Assembly: GCA_963764505.1 (NCBI GenBank)
Contig: CAVXSP010000001.1
Span: 992,001 to 1,056,000, forward strand
Reading direction: 5' to 3'
DNA: 64,000 bases
DNA from: CAVXSP01 sp963764505
GTDB lineage: Bacteria > Acidobacteriota > Vicinamibacteria > Vicinamibacterales > SCN-69-37
The notes under the pieces: model-generated
The model's input: the letters and a program-made list of their open reading frames with translations, nothing else
The model's database searches: none
Told to the model about the DNA's origin: nothing
Shown: positions 7,645-16,482 of the stretch, piece after piece
Layout of the letters: every line of letters begins with the position of its first letter
Numbering within the stretch: position 1 is the first letter of the stretch
Made by a program: the position numbers and the translations under genes

Positions 7645-9044
7645 CGGCGACCATGGCGGCCTTCGCGCTCACCGCCGGATTCGTCGCCGCCGCTGCCGGC
7701 GGCCGTCTGGTCGCCGGTGCGCCGGACCGCGCGTTCGCTGCCGTGTCGACCGACACGCGGGCGCTGCCGGCCGACGCGCTGTTCGTCGCGCTCGTGGGCC
7801 CGCGCTACGACGGCCACGACTTCGTGGACGAGGCGATCGCGCGGGGCGCCGCCGGCGTGCTGGTGGCGCGCCCGCCGGCCGGCGACATCGGCGCCGCCGT
7901 GATCGTCGTCGAGGACACGCTCGCCGGACTGCAAGCGCTCGCGCACGCGGTCCGGCTGCGCGCCACCGCGAAGGTGATTGCGATCACCGGCAGCGCCGGC
8001 AAGACGACGACGAAGGAGGTCGCCGCCGAGCTGCTGTCGGCCCGCTATCGCGTGTTCCGGAATGCCGGCAACCTGAACAATCACATCGGCCTGCCGCTCT
8101 CGCTGCTCGAGCTGCGGCACGACCCGGATGTCGCCGTCGTCGAGCTCGGCATGAACCACGCCGGCGAGATCCGGCGCCTCGTGGAGATCGCCGTGCCCGA
8201 CGTCCGCGTCTGGACCAACGTGGGGGACGCGCACATCGGCCACTTCGCCTCGGCCGAGGCGATTGCCGAGGCCAAGGCGGAGATTCTGGAGCGGGCGGAA
8301 CCCGGGGACCTGCTGGTTGCGAACGCCGACGATCCCCTGGTGATGGCGCACGCGGCGCGCTTTTCCGGACGCCGGAGCACGTTCGGCGAATCGGCGGGGG
8401 CCCAGGTCAGAGCCGTCCACGTCGTGGATCGCGGATTCGACGGCACCGAGGCCGATGTCGAGACGCCGGCGGGCCGGCTGCACCTGTCGGTGCCGCTGGC
8501 CGGCCGGGCCCAGCTGTCGAACGTGCTGGCCGCCGCGACGGTGGCGATCGAGCTGGACGTGCCGTTGTCGAGCATCGCGGCGCGGACTGCGACCCTTCGC
8601 GCCACCAGCCGGCGCGGCGCGGTGAGCGAACTGTCCGGCGGCGCCCGCCTCGTCGACGACTCGTACAACGCCAGCCCCTCGGCGATGCGCGCCATGCTCT
8701 CCGCGCTGCAGGTGACCTCGACGGCGGGCCGCCGCATCGCGGTCCTCGGGGAGATGCTGGAGCTCGGCGATGCCGCCCGGCGCCTGCACGAGGCCTGCGG
8801 CCGCGCGGCCGCCGCCGCCGGCGTGGACGAGCTGGTGGTGGTTGGGGGCGGCGCGGCCGAGGCGCTGGCCGCAGGCGCGGTCTCGGCGGGGCTCGAGCCG
8901 GATCACATCCACTGCTTCGAGACCAGCGCCGCCGCGGCGCCCGCGGTGGCGGCGCTCGTGCGGCCCGGCGATCTGGTGCTGGTCAAGGGATCGCGCGGCA
9001 CCCTGACGGAACTCGTCGCCGACCGCCTGAAGGCGGGGGCCTGA
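7641..9044 (+). CDS. murF: UDP-MurNAc-pentapeptide synthetase (MurF)
   Basis: MurF ligates D-Ala-D-Ala to the UDP-MurNAc tripeptide. Visible motifs are STDTRALPADALFVAL near the N-terminus, the ATP loop ITGSAGKTTTKE, RNAGNLNNHIGLPLSLL, ELGMNHAGEI, and DDSYNASPSAMRAML in the C-terminal domain. The start is uncertain. GTG 7641 would give a GTGA overlap with murE, but the AAGG upstream is too close; ATG 7653 is also in frame, with that AAGG 13 bases away. With the GTG start the protein has 467 residues. The stop overlaps the mraY ATG by one base. Confidence 0.94.
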   Translation: MTATMAAFALTAGFVAAAAGGRLVAGAPDRAFAAVSTDTRALPADALFVALVGPRYDGHDFVDEAIARGAAGVLVARPPAGDIGAAVIVVEDTLAGLQALAHAVRLRATAKVIAITGSAGKTTTKEVAAELLSARYRVFRNAGNLNNHIGLPLSLLELRHDPDVAVVELGMNHAGEIRRLVEIAVPDVRVWTNVGDAHIGHFASAEAIAEAKAEILERAEPGDLLVANADDPLVMAHAARFSGRRSTFGESAGAQVRAVHVVDRGFDGTEADVETPAGRLHLSVPLAGRAQLSNVLAAATVAIELDVPLSSIAARTATLRATSRRGAVSELSGGARLVDDSYNASPSAMRAMLSALQVTSTAGRRIAVLGEMLELGDAARRLHEACGRAAAAAGVDELVVVGGGAAEALAAGAVSAGLEPDHIHCFETSAAAAPAVAALVRPGDLVLVKGSRGTLTELVADRLKAGA

Positions 9045-10135
9045 TGCTGTACTACCTGCTGTACAGCCTCCGCGACCACGTCTCCGGTCTCCGGGTCGTC
9101 GGATATCTCACGTTTCGGACGGCCATCGCCAGTCTGAGCGCTCTCAGTCTGAGTCTGGCGCTCGGTCCATGGCTCATCGCTCGGCTTCGCGCGTTCCAGA
9201 TCGGGCAGGTCGTCCGATCCGACGTCCCGGCCGGCCACCGCCCGAAGGCCGGCACGCCCACGATGGGGGGACTGCTGATTCTCGCGTCGGTGTTCATTCC
9301 GACGCTGCTGTGGGCCGACCTCACGAACGCGTACGTGTGGATCGCGCTCGTGTCGACAGCGGGATTCGGCGCGATCGGGTTCCTCGACGACTATCTCAAG
9401 GTCACGCGCCACAGTCACCACGGGTTGTTCGCGCGCTACAAGTTCGCCGCGCAGGTGGCCGTCAGCCTGGCGGTGGGATTCACGCTCCTCGTCCTCGCGG
9501 ACCAGAACCCGCCGCTCTACAACACGCGGCTCATCCCGCCCTTCTTCAAGAATCAGATCCCCGACCTCGGATGGATGTACGTGCCGTTCGTCGTCATCGT
9601 CCTGGTCAGCATGTCGAACACCGTGAACCTCACGGACGGGCTCGACGGGCTGGCGATCAGCACGTTCACGGTGTCGGCCGCGGTGTTCACCGCGCTCACC
9701 TATGTCACCGGCCATCGCGTGCTCGCGAACTACCTCCTGCTGGTGCATTTCCCGAGCGTGGGCGAGCTGACGGTCTTCTGCGGCGCGCTCGTCGGCGCCA
9801 GCCTCGGATTCCTCTGGTGGAACGCGCATCCGGCCGACGTGTTCATGGGCGACGTCGGCTCACTCGCGCTCGGCGGCGCGCTGGGCACCGTGGCGATTCT
9901 GATCAAACAGGAGCTGCTGTTGCCCATCGTCTGCGGGGTGTTCGTGCTCGAGGGCCTGTCGGTGATCGTGCAGGTCGCGTCGTTCAAGCTGACCGGCCGG
10001 CGCGTCCTTCGCATGGCGCCACTGCATCACCACTTCGAGCTGGTCGGCTGGGCCGAGCCGAAGATCATCACGCGGTTCCTGATCCTCTCGATCTTCTTCG
10101 CCCTCCTCAGTCTCACCACGTTGAAGCTGAGGTAG
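9044..10135 (+). CDS. mraY: Phospho-MurNAc-pentapeptide transferase (MraY)
   Basis: MraY makes lipid I by transferring phospho-MurNAc-pentapeptide to undecaprenyl phosphate at the inner membrane. The 363-residue protein has about ten hydrophobic segments. It shows HRPKAGTPTMGGLLIL, FLDDYLKVT, NTVNLTDGLDGLA and MGDVGSLALGGALG, which contain the catalytic/Mg-binding aspartates, and MAPLHHHFELVGWAE, the HHH loop typical of MraY. It starts at the ATG overlapping the murF stop. Three bases separate it from murD. Confidence 0.97.
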   Translation: MLYYLLYSLRDHVSGLRVVGYLTFRTAIASLSALSLSLALGPWLIARLRAFQIGQVVRSDVPAGHRPKAGTPTMGGLLILASVFIPTLLWADLTNAYVWIALVSTAGFGAIGFLDDYLKVTRHSHHGLFARYKFAAQVAVSLAVGFTLLVLADQNPPLYNTRLIPPFFKNQIPDLGWMYVPFVVIVLVSMSNTVNLTDGLDGLAISTFTVSAAVFTALTYVTGHRVLANYLLLVHFPSVGELTVFCGALVGASLGFLWWNAHPADVFMGDVGSLALGGALGTVAILIKQELLLPIVCGVFVLEGLSVIVQVASFKLTGRRVLRMAPLHHHFELVGWAEPKIITRFLILSIFFALLSLTTLKLR

Positions 10136-10138
10136 CCG

Positions 10139-11506
10139 ATGGGATTCAGCGTGGCCGGGATGCACGTCGTGGTGGTCGGGGGCGGACGCAGCGGGTTGGC
10201 GGCGGCGGAGCTGCTCGCCGCCCGCGGCGCGCACGTGACGCTGGCGGAGGCCGCGGAATCGACGCCGCACGCCGATCGGCTGACGCGTCTGGGCGTGACG
10301 CTTGCGCTCGGTCCGCACGAGCCGGATCGCTTCGCCGCCGCCGATCTCGTCGTGCTCAGTCCCGGCGTGCCGCCACAGCAGCCCGCCGTCGCCGCCGCCC
10401 GCCGGGCCGGCGTGCCGATCGTCGGCGAGGTCGAGCTGGCCTCGCGCTGGCTGCAGGGACGCGTGATCGCCATCACCGGGACGAAGGGGAAGTCGACGAC
10501 GACGACGCTGGCGGCCCGCATGTTGTCGGAGGCTGGATTCGATGCGATCCCGGGGGGCAACCTCGGGCAGGCCCTGAGCGCGCAGGTCGACCGATCGCGG
10601 CCCGGCTCGATGCACGTCGTCGAGGTCAGCAGCTTCCAGCTCGAGATGACCGACACGTTCCATCCGTGGATCGCGGTGCTGCTGAACCTGTCGCCCGATC
10701 ACCTCGACCGTCACGCGACGTTCGAGGCGTATCGTGCCGCGAAAGCGCGCATCTTCCGGAACCAGACGCCGGAAGACTGGGCCGTGGTCAACGCCGACGA
10801 TGGCGGGGCGACCGACCTGGCACAGGGCGGACGGGCGCGGCGGTTCGAGTTCGCGCTCGAGCGCGTCATCCGCGATGGCGTCACCGTCGAGGGCGGGGCG
10901 ATCGTGCGGCGCCAGGACGGCGCGGCCGCGCCGCTCCTGCCGCTCGGCGCCGTCTCGCTTCCGGGACGGCATCTCCTCAGCGACGTGCTGGCAGCCGCGG
11001 CCGTCGGCTGCCTGGCGGGCGTGTCCCCGGAGGCGATGCAGCGCGCCGTGGAGGGATTCTCCGGGCTCGAGCACGCGCTCGAGCGCGCGGGCGAGATCGA
11101 CGGCGTGCGGTTCGTCAACGACTCGAAGGCCACCAACGTCGCCTCGGCGCGGAGCGCGATCGAGAGCTTCGACCGAGGAGTCGTCGCGATCATGGGCGGC
11201 AGGTTCAAAGGCGGACGGTTCGAGGACCTGCGCGACCGGCTGCCCGGGCGCGTGACCGCCGTGGTGGCGATCGGCGAGTCGGCCCCGCGCCTGCAGGCGG
11301 CATTCGGCGACCTCGTCCCGGTCCACGATGCGGCCACCATGGCGGCGGCCGTTCGCACCGCGTTCGAGGCGGCCCAGCCCGGCGGCGTCGTGCTCCTCGC
11401 GCCGGGGTGCTCGAGCTTCGACATGTTCCGCGACTACGCGGAGCGGGGCCGCGCGTTCAAGGACGAGGTGGCGCGCCTCGCGCGCGAAAGGCGCGCGGGA
11501 CGATGA
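10139..11506 (+). CDS. murD: UDP-MurNAc-L-alanine:D-glutamate ligase (MurD)
   Basis: MurD adds D-glutamate to UDP-MurNAc-L-Ala. The 455-residue protein has the N-terminal Rossmann loop VVVVGGGRSGLAAAELLAA, the ATP site ITGTKGKSTTTTLAA, the GGNLGQ and EVSSFQLE blocks, NLSPDHLDRH, and FVNDSKATN in the third domain. Length and domain order are normal. It is followed not by ftsW directly, as in tightly packed clusters, but by a 189-bp gap carrying an inverted-repeat element. Confidence 0.96.
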   Translation: MGFSVAGMHVVVVGGGRSGLAAAELLAARGAHVTLAEAAESTPHADRLTRLGVTLALGPHEPDRFAAADLVVLSPGVPPQQPAVAAARRAGVPIVGEVELASRWLQGRVIAITGTKGKSTTTTLAARMLSEAGFDAIPGGNLGQALSAQVDRSRPGSMHVVEVSSFQLEMTDTFHPWIAVLLNLSPDHLDRHATFEAYRAAKARIFRNQTPEDWAVVNADDGGATDLAQGGRARRFEFALERVIRDGVTVEGGAIVRRQDGAAAPLLPLGAVSLPGRHLLSDVLAAAAVGCLAGVSPEAMQRAVEGFSGLEHALERAGEIDGVRFVNDSKATNVASARSAIESFDRGVVAIMGGRFKGGRFEDLRDRLPGRVTAVVAIGESAPRLQAAFGDLVPVHDAATMAAAVRTAFEAAQPGGVVLLAPGCSSFDMFRDYAERGRAFKDEVARLARERRAGR

Positions 11507-11546
11507 CAGGAGAACGGCAAGGCGGCGGCGACCTGGAGGCGTGGTG

Positions 11547-11676
11547 GTTGACGGGTGAGCAGTCATCAGTTCGGGTGTTGGCGGTGAGGAGCCAGCCGCT
11601 GGGAACATGGGCCGCCCCGGCCCATGAGGTTGGTGTCCCCATCCAGAGCTCAACTGATGACTGCTGACCGGTCAAC
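11547..11676. repeat. 130-bp palindromic (MITE-like) element between murD and ftsW
   Basis: Terminal inverted repeats of 25 bp lie at 11547-11571 and 11652-11676 and match at 23 of 25 positions. They begin GTTGAC and end at AGTCATCAGTT on the inner side. A second palindrome, CATGGGCC / GGCCCATG, sits in the centre (11606-11613 and 11619-11626) with a five-base loop. There is no ORF and no clear target-site duplication. The whole could fold into a long cruciform or RNA hairpin. It resembles a non-autonomous miniature element or repetitive palindromic unit inserted in an otherwise close-packed operon, 19 bp before the ftsW ATG. Confidence 0.75.
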
Positions 11677-11695
11677 GGCTCGCATGGCGTGACGC

Positions 11696-12898
11696 ATGGC
11701 ACGAACGCTGAAATCGGACAAATTCCTGTTCTGGGCCACGCTGCTGCTGCTGTGCGCCAGCATGGTCATGGTCTACAGCGCGTCGGCCGTCCAGGCGCAG
11801 ATGAAGTATCACCGGCCGTATTACTTCCTCTTCCGGCAGCTCGCCGCGGGCGCGCTCGGCTTCGCCCTCCTGCTCGCGGCGATGCGGATCGACTACCACC
11901 AGTACCGGAGGCCCGTGCTGATCTGGAGCCTGCTGGGGATCGTCACGGCCGGCCTGCTCGCCGTGTTCCTCTTCGGTCCCAACAACGGGGCGCGGCGGTG
12001 GATCGCCATCGCCGGCGTGTCCATGCAGCCGTCGGAGCTGGCGAAGCTGGCGGCCATCGTCTTCGCCGCCGCGCTGCTCGAGCGCCGGATGCACCGGATC
12101 AACGATGCGACCTACGCCCTCCTTCCCGTCGGCCTGGTCACGTTCACGCTGGCGGGTCTGATCGTGATCGAGCCCGATTTCGGCACGTCGATGATGCTCG
12201 TGCTGATCGTGACCACCGTCGTGTTCGCGGCCGGCCTCAGCTACCGCTATCTGGCCGGGACCGGGCTCGTGCTGATGGCCGCGGCGATGCTGCTCGTCGC
12301 CAGCCGCCCGTACCGCGTCCGACGCGTGATGACGTTCCTCGATCCCTGGCAGGACCCGCTCGGCGCCGGCTACCAGACGATCCAGTCGCTCATCGCCGTG
12401 GGCTCCGGCGGCGCGTTCGGCAAGGGCCTGATGGGTGGCGTGCAGAAGCTCTTCTACATTCCGGAGCCGCACACCGACTACATCTTCGCGGTGATCGCCG
12501 AGGAGCTCGGGCTCGTGGGGACGACCGTGGTGGTCCTCTGCTTCGCCGTCATCGCCTGGCGGGGACTGCGCACGGCGCTCGTGGCTCCGGACCGCTTCGG
12601 CTCGCTGCTCGCGCTCGGGCTGACGTCGATGGTGGCGATCCAGGCGCTGTTCAACATGAGCGTCGTCGTCGGGCTGCTGCCGACGAAGGGCATTCCGCTG
12701 CCGTTCGTGAGCAATGGCGGCTCGTCGCTGATCGTGAATCTGGTCGCGATGGGCATTCTGCTGAACATCTCGCAGCAGGCCTCGGCGACGGCGGCGCTGG
12801 CGTTCGGCGGCGTGGGCCCGGCCGGCGCCATGGGACGTCCGACCGACCGGCCGCGCGGGCTGACCGCCGACAAGGTCGGGCAGGGAACGGATGCGTGA
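11696..12898 (+). CDS. ftsW: FtsW, septal peptidoglycan glycosyltransferase (SEDS family)
   Basis: FtsW polymerises lipid II at the septum with FtsI. The 400-residue protein has about ten membrane segments and the SEDS hallmarks ASMVMVYSAS, NGARRWI, QPSELAKLA, EPDFGTSMM, PHTDYIFAVIAEELGL, and a final LPTKGIPLPFVSNGGSS. No good Shine-Dalgarno precedes ATG 11696. The upstream region is the palindromic element, which may have displaced the original leader. Its TGA overlaps the murG GTG. Confidence 0.95.
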   Translation: MARTLKSDKFLFWATLLLLCASMVMVYSASAVQAQMKYHRPYYFLFRQLAAGALGFALLLAAMRIDYHQYRRPVLIWSLLGIVTAGLLAVFLFGPNNGARRWIAIAGVSMQPSELAKLAAIVFAAALLERRMHRINDATYALLPVGLVTFTLAGLIVIEPDFGTSMMLVLIVTTVVFAAGLSYRYLAGTGLVLMAAAMLLVASRPYRVRRVMTFLDPWQDPLGAGYQTIQSLIAVGSGGAFGKGLMGGVQKLFYIPEPHTDYIFAVIAEELGLVGTTVVVLCFAVIAWRGLRTALVAPDRFGSLLALGLTSMVAIQALFNMSVVVGLLPTKGIPLPFVSNGGSSLIVNLVAMGILLNISQQASATAALAFGGVGPAGAMGRPTDRPRGLTADKVGQGTDA

Positions 12899-13995
12899 GC
12901 GGCCGATCGATGGCGGTGGTGATCGCCGGCGGCGGCACGGGCGGTCACCTCTATCCGGGCATCGCCGTCGCCCGGGAGCTCGTGCGGCGCGTGCCAGGCG
13001 CGCGCGTGTCGTTCGCCGGCACGGCGCAGGGGCTGGAGGCCCGCGTCGTGCCGCGCGAGCGGTTCGATCTCGACTTCATCCGGAGCGCCGGCCTGAAGGG
13101 CAAGTCGATCGCGTCGAGGCTCCGGGGCGCGGCCCTGCTCGCGCCGGGGGTGCGGGATGCCTGGCGCGTGCTCGCGCGCCGGCGCCCGGACGTCGTCATC
13201 GGCGTCGGAGGCTACAGCGCGGGTCCGGTGGTGCTGCTGGCCGCGCTCAGAGGCATCCCGACGCTCGTGCTCGAGCAGAACGTCGTGCCCGGGCTCACCA
13301 ACCGGCTCCTCGCTCGCTGGGTGCGGGCTGCGGCGGTGACGTATGAAGAGACGCTGCCGTTCTTTCGCGGGAGGGGATTCGTCAGTGGCAATCCGGTCCG
13401 ACCCGAGTTCTTCGAGCCTGCGCCGCCAGCGACGCACGGCCGTCGGGCGGCCGCGCGGCTGCTGGTCCTCGGCGGGTCGCAGGGCGCGCACGCGATCAAT
13501 CTGGCCATGGTGGCGGCGGTGCCGGAGCTGGCGCGCACGCGCGACGGTCTGGTCATCGTGCACCAGACCGGCGAGCGCGATCTGGAGGCCGTCCGCGGGG
13601 CGTATCGAGCGTCCGGACTCGACGTCCGCGCCGAGCCGTATCTCGAGGCCGTGGCAGACGAGATGAAGTCGGCGGATCTCGTCATCGGCCGCGCCGGCGC
13701 GACGACCCTCGCCGAACTGGCGGCGACGGGGCGGCCGGCCGTGCTGGTGCCGTTTCCGGCGGCGACCGACGACCACCAGCGCAAGAACGCAGCCGTGCTG
13801 GCCCGCGCGGGTGCGGCGGAGGTGATCGATCAGCGCGAGCTCTCGGGTCCGGCGCTCGCGGCGCTGGTGGGCCGGCTGCTCGCGAATCCGGACGGGCTGG
13901 CGCGGATGGGCCAGGCCATGCGGAGGTTCGCGCGGCCCGACGCGGCCGCGCAGATCGTCGAACGGGTGCTGGAGCTGGGGGCGGCACGGACGTGA
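12895..13995 (+). CDS. murG: UDP-GlcNAc:lipid I N-acetylglucosaminyltransferase (MurG)
   Basis: MurG converts lipid I to lipid II on the cytoplasmic face of the inner membrane. The 366-residue protein starts VSGRSMAVVIAGGGTGGHLYPGIAVA, the GGGTGGH loop for lipid/diphosphate binding. It also has GVGGYSAGPVVLLA, LEQNVVPGLTNRLLA, VLGGSQGAHAIN, and SADLVIGRAGATTLAEL with FPAATDDHQRKNA for UDP-GlcNAc binding. GTG 12895 overlaps the ftsW stop as GTGA and has AGGGA eight bases upstream; ATG 12910 is an alternative. Confidence 0.96.
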   Translation: MSGRSMAVVIAGGGTGGHLYPGIAVARELVRRVPGARVSFAGTAQGLEARVVPRERFDLDFIRSAGLKGKSIASRLRGAALLAPGVRDAWRVLARRRPDVVIGVGGYSAGPVVLLAALRGIPTLVLEQNVVPGLTNRLLARWVRAAAVTYEETLPFFRGRGFVSGNPVRPEFFEPAPPATHGRRAAARLLVLGGSQGAHAINLAMVAAVPELARTRDGLVIVHQTGERDLEAVRGAYRASGLDVRAEPYLEAVADEMKSADLVIGRAGATTLAELAATGRPAVLVPFPAATDDHQRKNAAVLARAGAAEVIDQRELSGPALAALVGRLLANPDGLARMGQAMRRFARPDAAAQIVERVLELGAART

Positions 13996-14044
13996 CGCGC
14001 CCGGGGGATGCGATCGGGTCCGGACGGATGGCAAGGAGGAAGTC

Positions 14045-15511
14045 GTGCTGGGTCGTACGCGCCGCGTCCATTTCGTCGGGATCGGCGGCATCGGCATGAG
14101 CGGCATCGCCGAGCTGCTCGCCAACCTGGGTTACGCGGTGAGCGGGTCGGACGCCCGCCGCTCGGAGCTGACCGATCGCCTCGGTCAGCTCGGCGTCCGA
14201 GTCGCGGTCGGGCACGATCCGGCGAATGTCGGCGACGCGGACGTCGTCGTGATCTCCTCGGCCATCGGACGCGACAACGTCGAGATCGCCGAAGCCCGGC
14301 GCCGGCGCGTGCCGGTCATCCCGCGTGCCGAAATGCTCGCCGAGCTCATGCGGCTGAAGACGGGCATCGCCGTCGCCGGGGCGCACGGCAAGACGACCAC
14401 GACGTCGATGGTGGCGCTGGTGCTTGAGCAGGCGGGCCTCGATCCGACGGCGGTGATTGGGGGGCGGCTGAGCGCGTTCGGCAGCAACGCGCGGCTCGGA
14501 CGGGGCGAGTACATGGTCGCCGAGGCGGACGAGAGCGACCGCTCGTTCCTCCGCCTGTCGCCGACGATCGCCGTGGTGACGAACATCGACTGCGAGCACA
14601 TGGACACCTACGGATCGTTCGAGCGGCTCGTCGACGCGTTCGTCGAGTTCGCCGGAAAGGTGCCGTTCTATGGCGCCGTGGTGGCGTGCGCCGACGACCC
14701 TTCCGTGCACGCGATGCTCCGCCAGATCTCCCGGCGGACGATCACGTACGGGTTCGCGGACGGGGCGCACGTGCGCGGGTTCGTCCCGATCAGCGACGGC
14801 CGGTCGAGCCGGTGTCAGGTCCGCTTCGAGGTGCGCGGCGTCCCGGAGGGAACCGGCGCCGGGGACATCGAGCTGCGCGTGCCCGGTCGACACAACCTTC
14901 AGAACGCGCTGGCGGCCGTCGCGGTCGGCCTCGAGCTGGGCGTGCCGTTCGAGCGGATCGCCGGGGCGCTCGCCGAGTTCCGCGGCGTCGAGCGACGCTA
15001 TCAGGTCCGCGGAGTGGCGCGCGACGTCACCGTCGTCGACGACTACGGCCACCATCCTGCAGAGCTCGCCGCGGCGCTCAGCGCCGCCCGCGACGGTGCC
15101 CCGGCCCGGGTGATCGCCGTGTTCCAGCCGCACCGCTACACGAGAACGCGCGACCTGCGCGACGACTTCGGTTCGGCGCTGGCGATTGCCGATGTCGTGG
15201 TGCTCACGGACATCTACGCGGCGGGCGAGGCGCCGATTCCGGGGGTCACCCTCGAGAGCCTGGCGGCGGCCGTGCGGCGCGATGCGCGCCAGCTGCACGT
15301 CGTTCCCGTGCTGGCCGATATCGCGCCGTTCGTGGCGGGGCTGGCTCAGCCGGGTGATCTGGTCCTCACGCTCGGGGCCGGGTCAATCGGTGCCGTGGCT
15401 GAACGGATCCTGCTGGAGCTCGAAGGCGGCGGCGCGCCGCGTCCGTCCGCCGGTCCGCCATCGAGCGACACATCGGACCGCGCGCGCGGCGGTCCGGACG
15501 GGCGCACGTGA
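14045..15511 (+). CDS. murC: UDP-MurNAc:L-alanine ligase (MurC)
   Basis: MurC catalyses the first amino-acid addition to UDP-MurNAc. The 488-residue protein has VHFVGIGGIGMSGIAELLA, the ATP loop VAGAHGKTTTTSMVA, EADESDRSFLRL, TNIDCEHMDTY, and DDYGHHPAELAA with FQPHRYTRT in the third domain. The GTG 14045 start has a very strong Shine-Dalgarno (AAGGAGGA at 14033-14040), suggesting independent translation after a 49-bp gap from murG. A Pro/Ser/Asp-rich tail of about 25 residues extends past the usual end. The stop overlaps the ftsQ start. Confidence 0.96.
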   Translation: MLGRTRRVHFVGIGGIGMSGIAELLANLGYAVSGSDARRSELTDRLGQLGVRVAVGHDPANVGDADVVVISSAIGRDNVEIAEARRRRVPVIPRAEMLAELMRLKTGIAVAGAHGKTTTTSMVALVLEQAGLDPTAVIGGRLSAFGSNARLGRGEYMVAEADESDRSFLRLSPTIAVVTNIDCEHMDTYGSFERLVDAFVEFAGKVPFYGAVVACADDPSVHAMLRQISRRTITYGFADGAHVRGFVPISDGRSSRCQVRFEVRGVPEGTGAGDIELRVPGRHNLQNALAAVAVGLELGVPFERIAGALAEFRGVERRYQVRGVARDVTVVDDYGHHPAELAAALSAARDGAPARVIAVFQPHRYTRTRDLRDDFGSALAIADVVVLTDIYAAGEAPIPGVTLESLAAAVRRDARQLHVVPVLADIAPFVAGLAQPGDLVLTLGAGSIGAVAERILLELEGGGAPRPSAGPPSSDTSDRARGGPDGRT

Positions 15512-16407
15512 TGGCTCGCTCGGACGCCGTCGCTCGTGCCGGGCTTCCTACCGTCGGCTTCGCCGCGGCCGGGGACCGTCGCTTCAGACGGCCCGACGTG
15601 CGCCCCGCTGGACGGCGTCGCCTCGGCCGATGGTGCTGGCGCGTCGCGCGCGCCGTGCTCGGGGTCGGCCTGCTCGGCACCGTGGCGTACGCCGCCGCCC
15701 ACACGATGCTCGCGAGCCGCCTGTTCCTGGTGGATCGGCTCGTCGTTCGCGGCAACGCCCGGCTGTCGACGGGAGAGATCGAGGCGCTCGTGGAGGGTCT
15801 GCGAGGGCGCCAAGTGCTGCGCGTCGATCTCGACGAGTACCGGCGCCGCCTGATGGACTCACCTTGGGTCGCCGGAGCCGTGCTGCGCCGCGTCCTGCCG
15901 GGCACGATCGAAATCCGCGTCGTCGAACGCACGCCGATGGCGATCGCGCGCGTCGGCGAGCGGCTCTACCTGGTGGACCAGGAGGGCGTGATCGTCGATG
16001 AGTTCGGGCCGCAGTACCACGATCTCGATCTGCCGATCGTGGACGGGCTCGTGCGGACGCCGGGACGCGGAGCGCCGGCGGTGGACAGCGCCCGCGCGGC
16101 GCTGACGCGCCGGTTCCTCGAGGCGCTCCGCGGCGCCGGTCGATTGCCCCGGCGCCTCTCTCAAATCGACGTGTCCGATGATCGCGACGTCGTGGTCCTC
16201 CTCGACGGCGATTCGACGGTGGTGCGCCTGGGCGACGACCGGTTCGTCGATCGTCTGAGGACGTACGAGGATCTGGCGCCGACGCTGCAGGAACGGCTCC
16301 GGGACATCGACTACGTGGACATGCGTTTCGACGAGCGCGTGTACGTGAAATCGAAGGGCCCGCAGCCGGCAGCCGGGTCGCCGCGTGCGCCGTCGGGAGG
16401 CCTGTGA
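15511..16407 (+). CDS. ftsQ: FtsQ/DivIB divisome protein with POTRA domain
   Basis: A bitopic 298-residue protein: a basic N-terminal tail of about 45 residues, one membrane segment around residues 45-65, then a POTRA domain (LFLVDRLVVRGNARLSTGEIEAL) and the FtsQ domain (SPWVAGAVLRRVLPGTIEIRVVERTP, YLVDQEGVIVDEF). FtsQ recruits FtsL/FtsB and links them to FtsWI. Both GTG 15508 and ATG 15511 are in frame; ATG is chosen. It lies directly after murC, where murB and ddl would intervene in E. coli. A 75-bp gap separates it from ftsA. Confidence 0.92.
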   Translation: MARSDAVARAGLPTVGFAAAGDRRFRRPDVRPAGRRRLGRWCWRVARAVLGVGLLGTVAYAAAHTMLASRLFLVDRLVVRGNARLSTGEIEALVEGLRGRQVLRVDLDEYRRRLMDSPWVAGAVLRRVLPGTIEIRVVERTPMAIARVGERLYLVDQEGVIVDEFGPQYHDLDLPIVDGLVRTPGRGAPAVDSARAALTRRFLEALRGAGRLPRRLSQIDVSDDRDVVVLLDGDSTVVRLGDDRFVDRLRTYEDLAPTLQERLRDIDYVDMRFDERVYVKSKGPQPAAGSPRAPSGGL

Positions 16408-16482
16408 GGCCGCGATCCGGGCGGCGACATTGCGGGGAACGTGTGGCGAGCTGCGCCGTGGCGCGGCATCGAGGATAAGGGC

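Noticed and set aside
11547..11676. Intrinsic terminator between murD and ftsW
   Set aside because: The inverted repeat is far too long and has a 130-bp span with no T-tract, and ftsW has no separate promoter visible.
13682..15298. Long minus-strand open frame opposite murG/murC
   Set aside because: It is antisense to strongly conserved Mur ligases, with no motif and repetitive arginine/alanine composition.
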